Source: Paraconexibacter sp040581415
Lineage (GTDB): Bacteria; Actinomycetota; Thermoleophilia; Solirubrobacterales; Solirubrobacteraceae
Direction of reading: 5' to 3'
Length of the DNA: 64,000 nt
NCBI RefSeq assembly: GCF_040581415.1
Contig: NZ_CP114014.1
Location: forward strand, 5,518,001 to 5,582,000
Position numbers and translations under genes: made by a program
Notes under the pieces: generated by a model
Databases searched by the model: none
What the model saw: the letters and a program-made list of their open reading frames with translations, nothing else
What the model was told of the DNA's origin: nothing
Part shown: one piece after another, positions 18,595 through 25,975 of the stretch
Position numbering within the stretch: the stretch's first letter is position 1
Layout: each line of letters begins with the position of its first letter

Positions 18595-18972
18595 GTGGGC
18601 CTGACCCGCCGGATCCTCCGCGCGTCCAGCCCGGGCGCGCTGTGTGGAGGCTCCCGGGGACCTGACCCCCCTCATCCTCCGAGCGTGCCGGGCCGCGGCG
18701 GCGGCGGCGCGGCGCCGGTGGCGTTCTACCGGGCTGGGAGCCGTGCAGTCCACCGTTCGCCCGCCCGGCCAGCCGCCCGCCCCACGCCCCGCACCCGCGA
18801 CCACGCGGCCTCCCAGCGCCCACCGCCGTCAACAGCCCGCAGTTCTCAAAGCCGCCACGACCAGGACGGTCCTCGGCGTCAGCGCCACCGACCTCCGACC
18901 ACCAGGCCCTCGGCGTCACCGAACCCCGACCACCAGGGTCCCGGTGTCAGCGCCATCGACCACGACGGTCCT
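18595..18972 (+). repeat. Composite intergenic repeat, copy A
   Basis: This fills most of the 543-base gap 18471-19013, which holds no convincing gene. Three modules are visible. First, a 61-bp unit in two copies: CCTGACC starts at 18600 and 18661, each followed by ATCCTCCG. Second, a core from about 18743 (GTGCAGTCC) to 18868, including GTCAACAGCCCGCAGTTC. Third, about three degenerate ~36-bp units of the type GGTCCTCGGCGTCAGCGCC, 18869-18972. The same modules occur at 35127-35511, with core and ~36-bp units on the opposite strand. Bases 18471-18594 hold the upstream gene's promoter and a GT-rich stretch. The function is unknown; see findings. Confidence 0.8.
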
Positions 18973-19013
18973 TCCGGCGCGAGCGGCCGGTCCGGGCGAT
19001 CGCTGCGACCTGC

Positions 19014-20096
19014 CTACGGCGTGAACTTCACCGTCAGCACGTCGCCGTCCTGCATGACGTAGTCGCGACCCTCGAGCCGCAGCGTCCCGCGGTCGCGGGC
19101 CTGGGAGTAGCCGCCCGCGTCCAGCAGGGCGTCCCACGGGATGACCTCCGCGCGGACGAAGCCGCGCTGGATGTCCGAATGGATCTGGCCGGCCGCGTGC
19201 CACGCGGTGAGGCCGTCCCTCAGGTGCCAGGACTGCGCGCGCTTGCCCTGCCCGATCGTGAAGAACGAGTTCAGGTTCAGCAGCGCGAACGCCCCGTGGA
19301 CCACGCGCTGCAGGCCGGACTCGCCGATGCCGAGCTCGGCGCGCATGCTCGCGGCCTCCTCGTCCTCCATCTCCGACAGCTCGGCCTCCATGCGGCTGGA
19401 CACGGCGACGACACCGGCGCCGTTGGCCGCCGCATGCGCGGCGACCGCGTCCGGGACGTCGTCCTCGCCCTCGTCGATGTTCGCGACGAACAGCACCGGC
19501 TTGGCCGTGAGCAGCTGGACGGACTGGCCCTTGTCGACGTCGACCGGCATCGGGACGGTCCGCGCGGGCTTGCCGGTCTGCAGGACCTCGGTGACCTCCT
19601 CGAGCCACTTCTGCTCGGCGATCGCCGCCTTGTCCCCGCCGCGGGCGTCGCGGGTGACCTTGCCGACGCGTTTCTCGATCGCCTCGAGGTCAGCGAAGAT
19701 CAGCTCGGTCTCGATCGTCTCGATGTCCCGCAGCGGGTCGACGGAGCCGTCGGGGTGGATGATCCCGTCGTCGTGATGGGCGCGGACGACGTGCACGAGC
19801 GCGTCGGTCTCGCGGATGTTGGCCAGAAACTTGTTGCCGAGGCCCTCGCCCTCGTGCGCGCCCTTGACCAGCCCGGCGATGTCGTGGAAGTCGATGTGGT
19901 CGGCGACGATGTCGCTCGCGCCGATCATCGTGGCGACCTTCGTCATCCGGTCGTCCTCCACCGGGACGACCGCGATGTTCGGCTCGATCGTGGTGAACGG
20001 GTAGTTGGCCGCCTCCGCGCCGGCCTTCGTCAGCGCGTTGAAGAGCGACGACTTGCCCGCGTTGGGCATCCCGACGATTCCGACCTTCATGGGCAT
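19014..20096 (-). CDS. ychF: Redox-regulated ribosome-binding ATPase YchF
   Basis: A 360-residue Obg-family P-loop protein of normal YchF length. Motifs: GMPNAGKSSLFNAL (G1), DIAGLVKGA (G3), a helical coiled-coil insertion, NIDEGED where GTPases have NKxD (consistent with ATP preference), and a C-terminal TGS-like domain with FVRAEVIPWDALLDAGGYSQARDRG, typical of YchF. It binds the ribosome and is thought to modulate translation under stress. The second Met of MPMK is an alternative start. It lies 2 bases downstream of the PAP2 gene on the same strand, so the two are likely co-transcribed. Confidence 0.95.
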   Translation of the reverse strand: MPMKVGIVGMPNAGKSSLFNALTKAGAEAANYPFTTIEPNIAVVPVEDDRMTKVATMIGASDIVADHIDFHDIAGLVKGAHEGEGLGNKFLANIRETDALVHVVRAHHDDGIIHPDGSVDPLRDIETIETELIFADLEAIEKRVGKVTRDARGGDKAAIAEQKWLEEVTEVLQTGKPARTVPMPVDVDKGQSVQLLTAKPVLFVANIDEGEDDVPDAVAAHAAANGAGVVAVSSRMEAELSEMEDEEAASMRAELGIGESGLQRVVHGAFALLNLNSFFTIGQGKRAQSWHLRDGLTAWHAAGQIHSDIQRGFVRAEVIPWDALLDAGGYSQARDRGTLRLEGRDYVMQDGDVLTVKFTP

Positions 20097-20098
20097 GC

Positions 20099-20692
20099 TT
20101 ACGTCCTCGCCTTGGGCTTGAAGAAGGTGCCGACCGCGGTGCCGAGTGCCGCCCCCGCGAGGATGTCGACGGGGTAGTGCACGCCGAGGTAGACCCGGGA
20201 CAGCGCCATCGCGCCGGCGGTCACGCGCAGCGGCGTGGCCGCGGGCCCGACGAGCGGGGCGAACACGGCGGCGGCCGCGAACGACGACGACGCGTGCGCG
20301 CTCGGGAACGACAGCGCGGTCGGGGTGGAGATCAGCGCCGGCAGGCCGTCGAACACCGGGCGCTTGCGGCGGAAGACCTGCTTGAGGGCGGTGTTCGCGA
20401 CGTAGGCGGTGGCGACCCCGCCGAGGCCCCGCAGCCAGTCGTCCCGCCGACGGGCGTCGAGCGTCGCGCCGGCGGCGCCGAGGGCCAGCCAGCAGGCGGC
20501 GTGCTCGCCGGTCCGCGAGAACGACTTCACGCGCGCGACGGTCTCCGGGGTGCGCGCGACCCCGCGGATCGCGCGGTACGTGGCGACGTCGACCGCCGCC
20601 ACCCGCCGGCCCACGGGTCCGGACCGGCGCAGCGCCAGCAGGGCGCGTCGGGAGCCGGAACTGGTGGCAGGGACGATCGCGGACACGGACAT
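20099..20692 (-). CDS. PAP2-family membrane phosphatase
   Basis: 197 residues with the three-part PAP2 phosphatase signature: KQVFRRKRP (K-x6-RP), PSAHA (variant of PSGH) and SRVYLGVHYPVD (SR-x5-H-x3-D). Four to five hydrophobic helices surround them. The family dephosphorylates lipid phosphates such as phosphatidic acid, phosphatidylglycerol phosphate or undecaprenyl diphosphate at the membrane. Next to it, divergently, lie a diacylglycerol-kinase-like and a PLD-like gene, so a glycerophospholipid or prenyl-lipid role is likely. A TAACCT hexamer 11 bases upstream of ATG may be its -10. Confidence 0.85.
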   Translation of the reverse strand: MSVSAIVPATSSGSRRALLALRRSGPVGRRVAAVDVATYRAIRGVARTPETVARVKSFSRTGEHAACWLALGAAGATLDARRRDDWLRGLGGVATAYVANTALKQVFRRKRPVFDGLPALISTPTALSFPSAHASSSFAAAAVFAPLVGPAATPLRVTAGAMALSRVYLGVHYPVDILAGAALGTAVGTFFKPKART

Positions 20693-20796
20693 GGGCGCGG
20701 CGGAGGTTAGGGCTTCACCCGCCGGGGCCGCGTGGCGAGGCTCGCCGTCCGTCCACTCCGGGCTTCAACCGGACGGTTCGCGGGCAGACCGGCACG

Positions 20797-21636
20797 ATGC
20801 GGATCCTGCTGATCGTGAACGCCGGCTCGGGCGGGGTCGACGACCCCGACGCCATCGCGGCCGGTCTGCGCACCCGCGGCGCCGACGTGGACGCCCACCC
20901 GATCGACGACCTGGACGACCTCCGCGACGCGCCCCCGGCAGGCGTCGACCGCGTCGTGGTCGCGGGCGGCGACGGCAGCCTCGGGCCGGCCGCGGCGCTC
21001 GCCGCGCAGCTGGACGTCCCGCTCGCCGTGCTTCCGGTGGGGACGGCGAACGACCTGGCCCGCGCCCTGGAGCTGCCGCTGGACGACCTCGAGGCCGCGC
21101 TGGACCTAGCGGCTCGCGGCGAAGGTCTGCGCACCGTCGACATCGCCGACGCCGGGGTCGTCCCCTTCCTCAACACCGCCTCCGCCGGGCTCTCCGTGCA
21201 CGCCACCCGCAGCGCCGTCCCGCTCAAGCGCGTCCTCGGGCCGCTCGCCTACGCGGCCGGCGCAGTGCACGCCGGCGTCCGCGCCCAGCCGCTGCAGGTC
21301 CGGGTGGCCGCCGACGGCGAGCCCGTCTTCAGCGGCCGGGCCTGGCAGGTGATCGTCGCCGGCACCGGGGCGTTCGGCGGCGGCTCCAAGCTGGACGTCG
21401 CCAGGCCCGGGGCGCTCGACGTGGCGGTGCTGGTCGCCGGCCCGCGGCGGCAGCTGCTGCGGCGCGCGCACGGCATGCGGGTGGGCGGACTGACCGAGCA
21501 GGACGGCGTGGTGCACGCCCGCGGCACGACCGTCACCGTCGAGGGGCCCGGCGACTTCAACGTCGACGGCGACGTGCGGACGGTGCCGGGTGGCCGCTTC
21601 ACCACCGCCGACCAGGTAAGGATCGTGGTCTCATGA
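20797..21636 (+). CDS. Diacylglycerol/sphingosine kinase-like lipid kinase
   Basis: 279 residues of the DAGK catalytic family. The nucleotide-binding motif VVAGGDGSLGPAAALAA is perfect, followed by LPVGTANDLARAL, the second conserved motif. The C-terminal beta-sandwich ends with FNVDGDVRTVPGGRFT, which matches the conserved DGE-like motif (here DGD). Members such as DgkB and YegS phosphorylate diacylglycerol or related lipids at the membrane face. The stop codon overlaps the start of the next gene (ATGA at 21633-21636), so it is translationally coupled to the PLD enzyme. Confidence 0.88.
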   Translation: MRILLIVNAGSGGVDDPDAIAAGLRTRGADVDAHPIDDLDDLRDAPPAGVDRVVVAGGDGSLGPAAALAAQLDVPLAVLPVGTANDLARALELPLDDLEAALDLAARGEGLRTVDIADAGVVPFLNTASAGLSVHATRSAVPLKRVLGPLAYAAGAVHAGVRAQPLQVRVAADGEPVFSGRAWQVIVAGTGAFGGGSKLDVARPGALDVAVLVAGPRRQLLRRAHGMRVGGLTEQDGVVHARGTTVTVEGPGDFNVDGDVRTVPGGRFTTADQVRIVVS

Positions 21637-22997
21637 ACGCCGACGACCTCGCCCGCTGGACCCGCCGGCGGACCGCCCCCCGCCGGACCGTCCGCCTCCC
21701 CGCCGCCCGCTACGCCTACCCGGTCGCCGTCGGCGCGAGCGGTGCCGCCTGGTACGCGGCCGACAGCCTGCGCCACCGCCGCGAGCAGGGCTCCGGCTAC
21801 GAGCTCGGCGCGGACGCCCCGCCCGTCGGCGACCGCGCGTTCCTGCGGACCACCGAGGCGCTGACCGGCGCGCCGATCTCGGTCGGCAACGACATCGAGC
21901 TGCTCATCAACGGCGACGCGATCTTCCCCGCGTTCCTCGAGACGATCCGCGGCGCGAAGAAGACGCTCAACCTGCTCACCTACGTCTACTGGCGCGGTGA
22001 CATCACCCACGAGATCGCCGACGCGCTCTGCGAGAAGGCGCGGGAGGGCGTCGAGGTGAACGTCCTGCTCGACTGGGTCGGGACCCTGAAGATGGACGGG
22101 TCGCTCGTGGAGCGCCTGCGCGAGGCCGGCGCGACCGTCGCGAAGTTCCGCCCGCTGAAGCCGTACGCGGTCCGGCGCCTGGACAACCGGACGCACCGCA
22201 AGCTGCTGATCGCGGACGGCGAGGTCGGCATGACCGGCGGCGTCGGGATCGCGGACGAGTGGACCGGCAACGCGCAGGACCCCGACCACTGGCGGGACAC
22301 GCACGTCCGGGTCCGCGGCCCGGTCGTCCGCGGGCTGCAGGGCGCCTTCATCGAGAACTGGCTCGAGGCGACGGGGACGGTCCTCGTCGGCGACGACCAC
22401 CTGCCGGACCTCGACGACGACAACATCGACGAGGACGACGAGTCGGTGGCCGCGATGCAGGTGGTGCGGTCCCGGGCCGGCGTCGGCGACACGAACATCG
22501 AGGCGCTGATGTTCCTGGCGATCGCCTCCGCGCGCGAGCACCTGGACCTGACCGCCGCCTACTTCGCCCCGCGGCCGGCGTTCACGACCGCGCTGTGCGA
22601 GGCGGCGGCGCGCGGGGTGCGCGTGCGCGTGCTGGTGCCTGGGGCGAAGGGGGACAAGCAGATCGTCCGCATGGCCGGCCGCGAGAGCTACGACGACCTG
22701 CTCGACTGCGGCGTGGAGGTCTACGAGTACTGCCCGACGATGCTCCACGCCAAGTCGCTGGTCATCGACGGCGCGTGGTCCTCGGTCGGCTCGGTGAACT
22801 TCGACAACCGCTCCTTCCAGCTCCAGGACGAGGCGACGCTCTGCGTCCAGGATCCGGGCTTCGCCGCAAAGCTGACCGAGCAGTACGAGCGCGACCTCGA
22901 GCAGTCCGAGCCGATCGCGCCGGGCCGGTGGGCGCAGCGCGGCCTGCGCGAGCGCGCGGCGGAGCGGGCCCTCACCCTCATCCGGCGGGAGCTCTGA
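21633..22997 (+). CDS. Phospholipase D-family enzyme, cardiolipin synthase-like
   Basis: 454 residues with two HKD motifs: HRKLLIADG with GGVGIADEW, and HAKSLVIDG with GSVNFDNRS. The N-terminal ~60 residues are basic with a short hydrophobic segment, probably a membrane anchor, shorter than the two helices of classical cardiolipin synthases. An acidic loop (DDHLPDLDDDNIDEDDE) between the two halves is unusual. The family joins two phosphatidylglycerols to cardiolipin or transfers phosphatidyl groups. It is coupled by a 4-base overlap to the upstream lipid kinase. Cardiolipin synthase is the best guess; other PLD activities cannot be excluded. Confidence 0.85.
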   Translation: MNADDLARWTRRRTAPRRTVRLPAARYAYPVAVGASGAAWYAADSLRHRREQGSGYELGADAPPVGDRAFLRTTEALTGAPISVGNDIELLINGDAIFPAFLETIRGAKKTLNLLTYVYWRGDITHEIADALCEKAREGVEVNVLLDWVGTLKMDGSLVERLREAGATVAKFRPLKPYAVRRLDNRTHRKLLIADGEVGMTGGVGIADEWTGNAQDPDHWRDTHVRVRGPVVRGLQGAFIENWLEATGTVLVGDDHLPDLDDDNIDEDDESVAAMQVVRSRAGVGDTNIEALMFLAIASAREHLDLTAAYFAPRPAFTTALCEAAARGVRVRVLVPGAKGDKQIVRMAGRESYDDLLDCGVEVYEYCPTMLHAKSLVIDGAWSSVGSVNFDNRSFQLQDEATLCVQDPGFAAKLTEQYERDLEQSEPIAPGRWAQRGLRERAAERALTLIRREL

Positions 22998-23003
22998 GGT
23001 GGT

Positions 23004-23798
23004 GTGACGGACGACGACCGGCCGGGGTCGGCGGTGCTGGCGCACGACGACGTCGGGACCGGTCCGGCGGTCCTGCTGATCCACGCCGGGATCGCCGACC
23101 GCCGCATGTGGTCGGACCACACGCAGGCCCTGGCCCAGGCCGGCCGCCGGGTGATCGCGGTCGACCTGCCGGGCTACGGGGACTCGCCCGCACCGGCGTC
23201 GGTCGACGAGCCCTGGGAGGACGTGATCGCGGTCCTCGACGGACTCGGGATCACCCGCGCGGCCGTGGTCGGCGTGTCGTTCGGCGGGGCGGTGGCGCTG
23301 CGCGTGGCCGCCGCGGCGCCGGCACGGGTCTCGGCGCTGGTCGTCGTCTCCGCGCCGGTCGACGCCGTGGCGCCGTCCCCCTCGCTGCAGGCCGCGTGGG
23401 CCGCCGAGGAGGTCGCGCTCGAGCGCGGGGACGTCGACGCGGCGGTCACCGCCGTGGTGGACGCCTGGACGCTGCCGGGGGCACCGGCCGCGCTGCGCGA
23501 GCGGGTTGCCGCGATGCAGCGGCGCGCCTTCGCCGTGCAGCTGACCGCCCCCGACACCGGCGAGGCCCCGGACCCGCTCGACGAGGAACTGGGCGCGCTG
23601 GCGGCGATCAGCGGGCTCCCCATCCTGTTCGCCGTCGGCGAGCACGACCGCAGCGACTTCCACGATGGCGCCGCGCTGCTGGCGGCCGCCGTCCCGGGCA
23701 GCCGCCTCGCCGTCATCCCGGGCGCCGGTCACCTCGCGCCGCTGGAGGCTCCCGGCGCCTTCCGGGACCTGCTGCTGGATGTCCTGGGCCGGACGTGA
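23004..23798 (+). CDS. Alpha/beta-fold hydrolase
   Basis: 264 residues, GTG start 6 bases after the PLD gene with GAGGTGG just before it as ribosome binding site. The triad is visible: Ser in GVSFGG, Asp in VGEHDRSD and His in GAGHLAP. An oxyanion-hole HAG motif (LLIHAGIADRRMW) and the LPGYGDS loop complete the picture. Closest general types are proline-iminopeptidase or ester hydrolases; the substrate is unknown. It ends 6 bases before a convergent gene. Confidence 0.88.
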   Translation: MTDDDRPGSAVLAHDDVGTGPAVLLIHAGIADRRMWSDHTQALAQAGRRVIAVDLPGYGDSPAPASVDEPWEDVIAVLDGLGITRAAVVGVSFGGAVALRVAAAAPARVSALVVVSAPVDAVAPSPSLQAAWAAEEVALERGDVDAAVTAVVDAWTLPGAPAALRERVAAMQRRAFAVQLTAPDTGEAPDPLDEELGALAAISGLPILFAVGEHDRSDFHDGAALLAAAVPGSRLAVIPGAGHLAPLEAPGAFRDLLLDVLGRT

Positions 23799-23804
23799 GG
23801 CCCG

Positions 23805-24020
23805 TCAGCCGCTGAGGCCGAAGCCGACGCGCTGCTCGTCCTTGTCGATCTTCACCCACAGGACGTGGGCGAGGTTCAGCTTGATGTTGGCGTCCTCCGC
23901 GTCGACGACGTGCCAGCCCTCGGTGCCGACCGCGGCCTGGAGCTTCGCCAGCTCGTCGTCGGAGACGCGGAGGGCGACGGGGGGGCTGGCGTGGAAGCCG
24001 ATGGAGATGCGCTGGGCCAT
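23805..24020 (-). CDS. Small conserved protein, DUF3107-like
   Basis: 71 residues. N-terminal strand QRISIGFHASPPVALRVSDDELAKL, a short helix, then LNLAHVLWVKID and the ending QRVGFGLSG. The strand-helix-strand layout and terminal VGFG recall the actinobacterial DUF3107 family, but the match is from memory and weak. It lies 12 bases downstream of the methylmalonyl-CoA epimerase gene on the same strand, so it is probably co-transcribed. Confidence 0.65.
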   Translation of the reverse strand: MAQRISIGFHASPPVALRVSDDELAKLQAAVGTEGWHVVDAEDANIKLNLAHVLWVKIDKDEQRVGFGLSG

Positions 24021-24032
24021 GGTCCTGTGAGC

Positions 24033-24443
24033 TTAGTGGCCGTCGGCGGGCTGGACGATCTCCGTCAGCACCCCGCCCGTGGACTTCGGATGCACGAACG
24101 CGACGCTCGACCCGCGGATCCCGATCCGCGGCGTCTTGTCGATCAGCTGGATGCCGGCGGCGGTCAGGCGCTCGAGCTCGGCCACAATGTCGCCCGTCTG
24201 GTAGGCGACGTGGTGGATCCCGGGCCCCTTCTTGGCGAGGAACTTGCCGACGGGCGTGTCGTCCCCCAGCGGCGCGAGCAGCTCGACGTGGTTCTCGCCG
24301 ACGTCCAGGAGGATCGCCTCGACACCCTGCTCGGTGACGGTCTCCCGGTGGACGAGGGTCATGTCGTAGTCGCGCTCGTAGAGGGCGAGGGCGGCGTCGA
24401 GGTCGGTGACGGCGACGCCGATGTGATCGATGCGGGCGAACAT
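24033..24443 (-). CDS. mce: Methylmalonyl-CoA epimerase
   Basis: 136 residues, the usual length of this vicinal-oxygen-chelate enzyme. Metal ligands are visible in RIDHIGVAV (His), GIHHVAYQ (His) and LTEIVQP (Glu), and the conserved ENHVELLAPL strand is present. It interconverts the (R) and (S) forms of methylmalonyl-CoA in the propionate/succinyl-CoA route. The frame remains open to 24506, but ATG 24443 is the family start. The mutase genes are not in this window. It is divergent from lemA. Confidence 0.92.
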   Translation of the reverse strand: MFARIDHIGVAVTDLDAALALYERDYDMTLVHRETVTEQGVEAILLDVGENHVELLAPLGDDTPVGKFLAKKGPGIHHVAYQTGDIVAELERLTAAGIQLIDKTPRIGIRGSSVAFVHPKSTGGVLTEIVQPADGH

Positions 24444-24490
24444 GGCCGCAAGTCTCGCGGATCCGAGGGTGGAGCCGTCGTCCGGGCGGG

Positions 24491-24496
24491 TACGGT
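24491..24496 (+). promoter_or_regulatory. -10-like element (TACGGT) of lemA
   Basis: TACGGT ends 8 bases before the lemA ATG at 24505, a near-leaderless arrangement. Confidence 0.35.
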
Positions 24497-24504
24497 CCCG
24501 GGCC

Positions 24505-25065
24505 ATGATCGTCCTCTACGTCGTCGTCGCGCTCGTCGTGATCGTCGGCCTCGCCTACATCCTCATCTACAACGGGCTCGTCGGGGCGCGGAACAAGGTC
24601 GACGAGGCGTGGAGTGGGATCGACGTGCAGCTGAAGCGCCGCCACGACCTGGTCCCGAACCTTGTCGCGGCCGTCAAGGGCTACGCGGAGCACGAGCGGT
24701 CCACGCTCGACGCGGTCGTCGAAGCCCGCAGCGCCGCGCAGTCGGCGAGCGGCCCGGCCGCGCAGGGTGCGGCCGAGAACCGGCTCACCGGGGCGATCGG
24801 GCCGGTGCTCGCGCTCGCCGAGCAGTACCCGCAGCTCCGCGCGGTCGAGGGCTTCACGCGGCTGCAGGACGAGCTCGCGCAGCTCGAGGACGAGATCCAG
24901 GCCGCGCGCCGCCTCTACAACGGCAACGTGCAGAGCTACACGACCAAGACGCAGGTCTTCCCGTCGTCGATCGTCGCCGCCCGCGGGCCGTTCCCGCCGA
25001 AGGAGCTGTTCGCCCTGTCCTCCCCGGCGGAGCGCGAGGTCCCGTCGGTCGACTTCGGGGCATGA
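24505..25065 (+). CDS. lemA: LemA family membrane protein
   Basis: 186 residues: an N-terminal transmembrane helix (IVLYVVVALVVIVGLAYILI) followed by the LemA helical bundle with NKVDEAWSGIDVQLKRRHDLVPNLV, the LAEQYPQLRAVEGFTRLQDEL stretch and the conserved RRLYNGNVQSYT and FPSSIVA motifs. LemA proteins are anchored with most of the chain outside; their role is unclear, often paired with membrane partners or peptidases. Here the downstream gene is coupled by a 4-base ATGA overlap and encodes a membrane protein, the common arrangement. Confidence 0.93.
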   Translation: MIVLYVVVALVVIVGLAYILIYNGLVGARNKVDEAWSGIDVQLKRRHDLVPNLVAAVKGYAEHERSTLDAVVEARSAAQSASGPAAQGAAENRLTGAIGPVLALAEQYPQLRAVEGFTRLQDELAQLEDEIQAARRLYNGNVQSYTTKTQVFPSSIVAARGPFPPKELFALSSPAEREVPSVDFGA

Positions 25066-25955
25066 GCGCCCGCGAGCCCGACCCGCGGATCGTCGCGGCG
25101 TTCGACACGACCCGCGGCCGCCACCTGAAGACCGTCCTGGCGGGCGGGACCTTCCGCCTGGGCACCGGGGCCGGCCTGGTCGCCGGCGTCGGCGTCGGCG
25201 TCGCCGTGGCCGGCCTCCCGGGTGCGCTGGTCGGCCTGGTGGCGGTGAGCATCGTGGCCCTGGTGATCGCCTTCGCGGTCGCGAGCAGCCGGGCCAAGCA
25301 CGACTTCTGGACCGCGTTCGCCGCGAGCCTCGGCATGACCTACGTCGGCTCGACCAAGCTGCCGGAGACCACCCCGATCCTGAGCGCCGGCGACCGCTGC
25401 TCGTGCCGGGACTGGATGCACGGCACCGGCGACGACGGGCGGGCCTTCGGGCTCGGGAACTACACCTACCAGACGCGTGAGCGCAACGCGGACGGCAAGG
25501 GGTACCACTACGACGACCACGACTACACGCTCGCGACCGTCGAGGTCGCCGGGGCGGACGAGTGCTTCGTCCGCGCGCTCTCGCTCCGCACGCACCGGCG
25601 CAACAAGCTCACGCGCCTGCTCGGACAGGACAGCGTGGGCGCGCTGACGATGGAGAACCTGGCGACGGAGTCCGCGGCCTTCGACGACCGCTACGACCTC
25701 ATGATCGAGAAGGACGGCGACGCGGTCCGCGTGCTGGAAGTCTTCACGCCCGCGTTCATCGCGCGGCTGGCGCAGCATCCGCTCGAGCCGTACTTCGACT
25801 ATCGCAGCGGCACGCTCGTCGTCTTCGTCCCGGGCCACAGCAACGAGGCCGTCGAGTTCACGGCCCTCCTGGAGTGCGCGCGGGAGATCGCCGGGCGTTT
25901 CCGTGAGGAGGTCGACGAGTCGCTGCGCGCGACCGGGTCCGCGGCACCCCGGTAG
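25062..25955 (+). CDS. Membrane protein encoded with LemA (DUF3137-like)
   Basis: 297 residues. Two hydrophobic, Gly/Val-rich helices (about 33-75) are followed by a long soluble region with DFWTAFAASLGMTYVG, CSCRDWMHGTGDDG, a repeated Tyr/Asp/His-rich strand and a C-terminal FRYDLMIEKD/YFDYRSGTLVVFVPG-like region. The layout (two helices, then a large beta-rich domain, gene directly after lemA) is like DUF3137 proteins; family membership is a weak inference. No catalytic motif is seen. Translation is coupled to lemA. Confidence 0.75.
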   Translation: MSAREPDPRIVAAFDTTRGRHLKTVLAGGTFRLGTGAGLVAGVGVGVAVAGLPGALVGLVAVSIVALVIAFAVASSRAKHDFWTAFAASLGMTYVGSTKLPETTPILSAGDRCSCRDWMHGTGDDGRAFGLGNYTYQTRERNADGKGYHYDDHDYTLATVEVAGADECFVRALSLRTHRRNKLTRLLGQDSVGALTMENLATESAAFDDRYDLMIEKDGDAVRVLEVFTPAFIARLAQHPLEPYFDYRSGTLVVFVPGHSNEAVEFTALLECAREIAGRFREEVDESLRATGSAAPR

Positions 25956-25975
25956 CCCGGCGAACGTCGACCGCG

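Noticed and set aside
18511..18919. Short open frames inside repeat copy A
   Set aside because: They read through repeat units (for example a recurring Gly-Val-Ser-Ala-Thr-Asp), are not kept in one frame between copies A and B, and lack a start signal.
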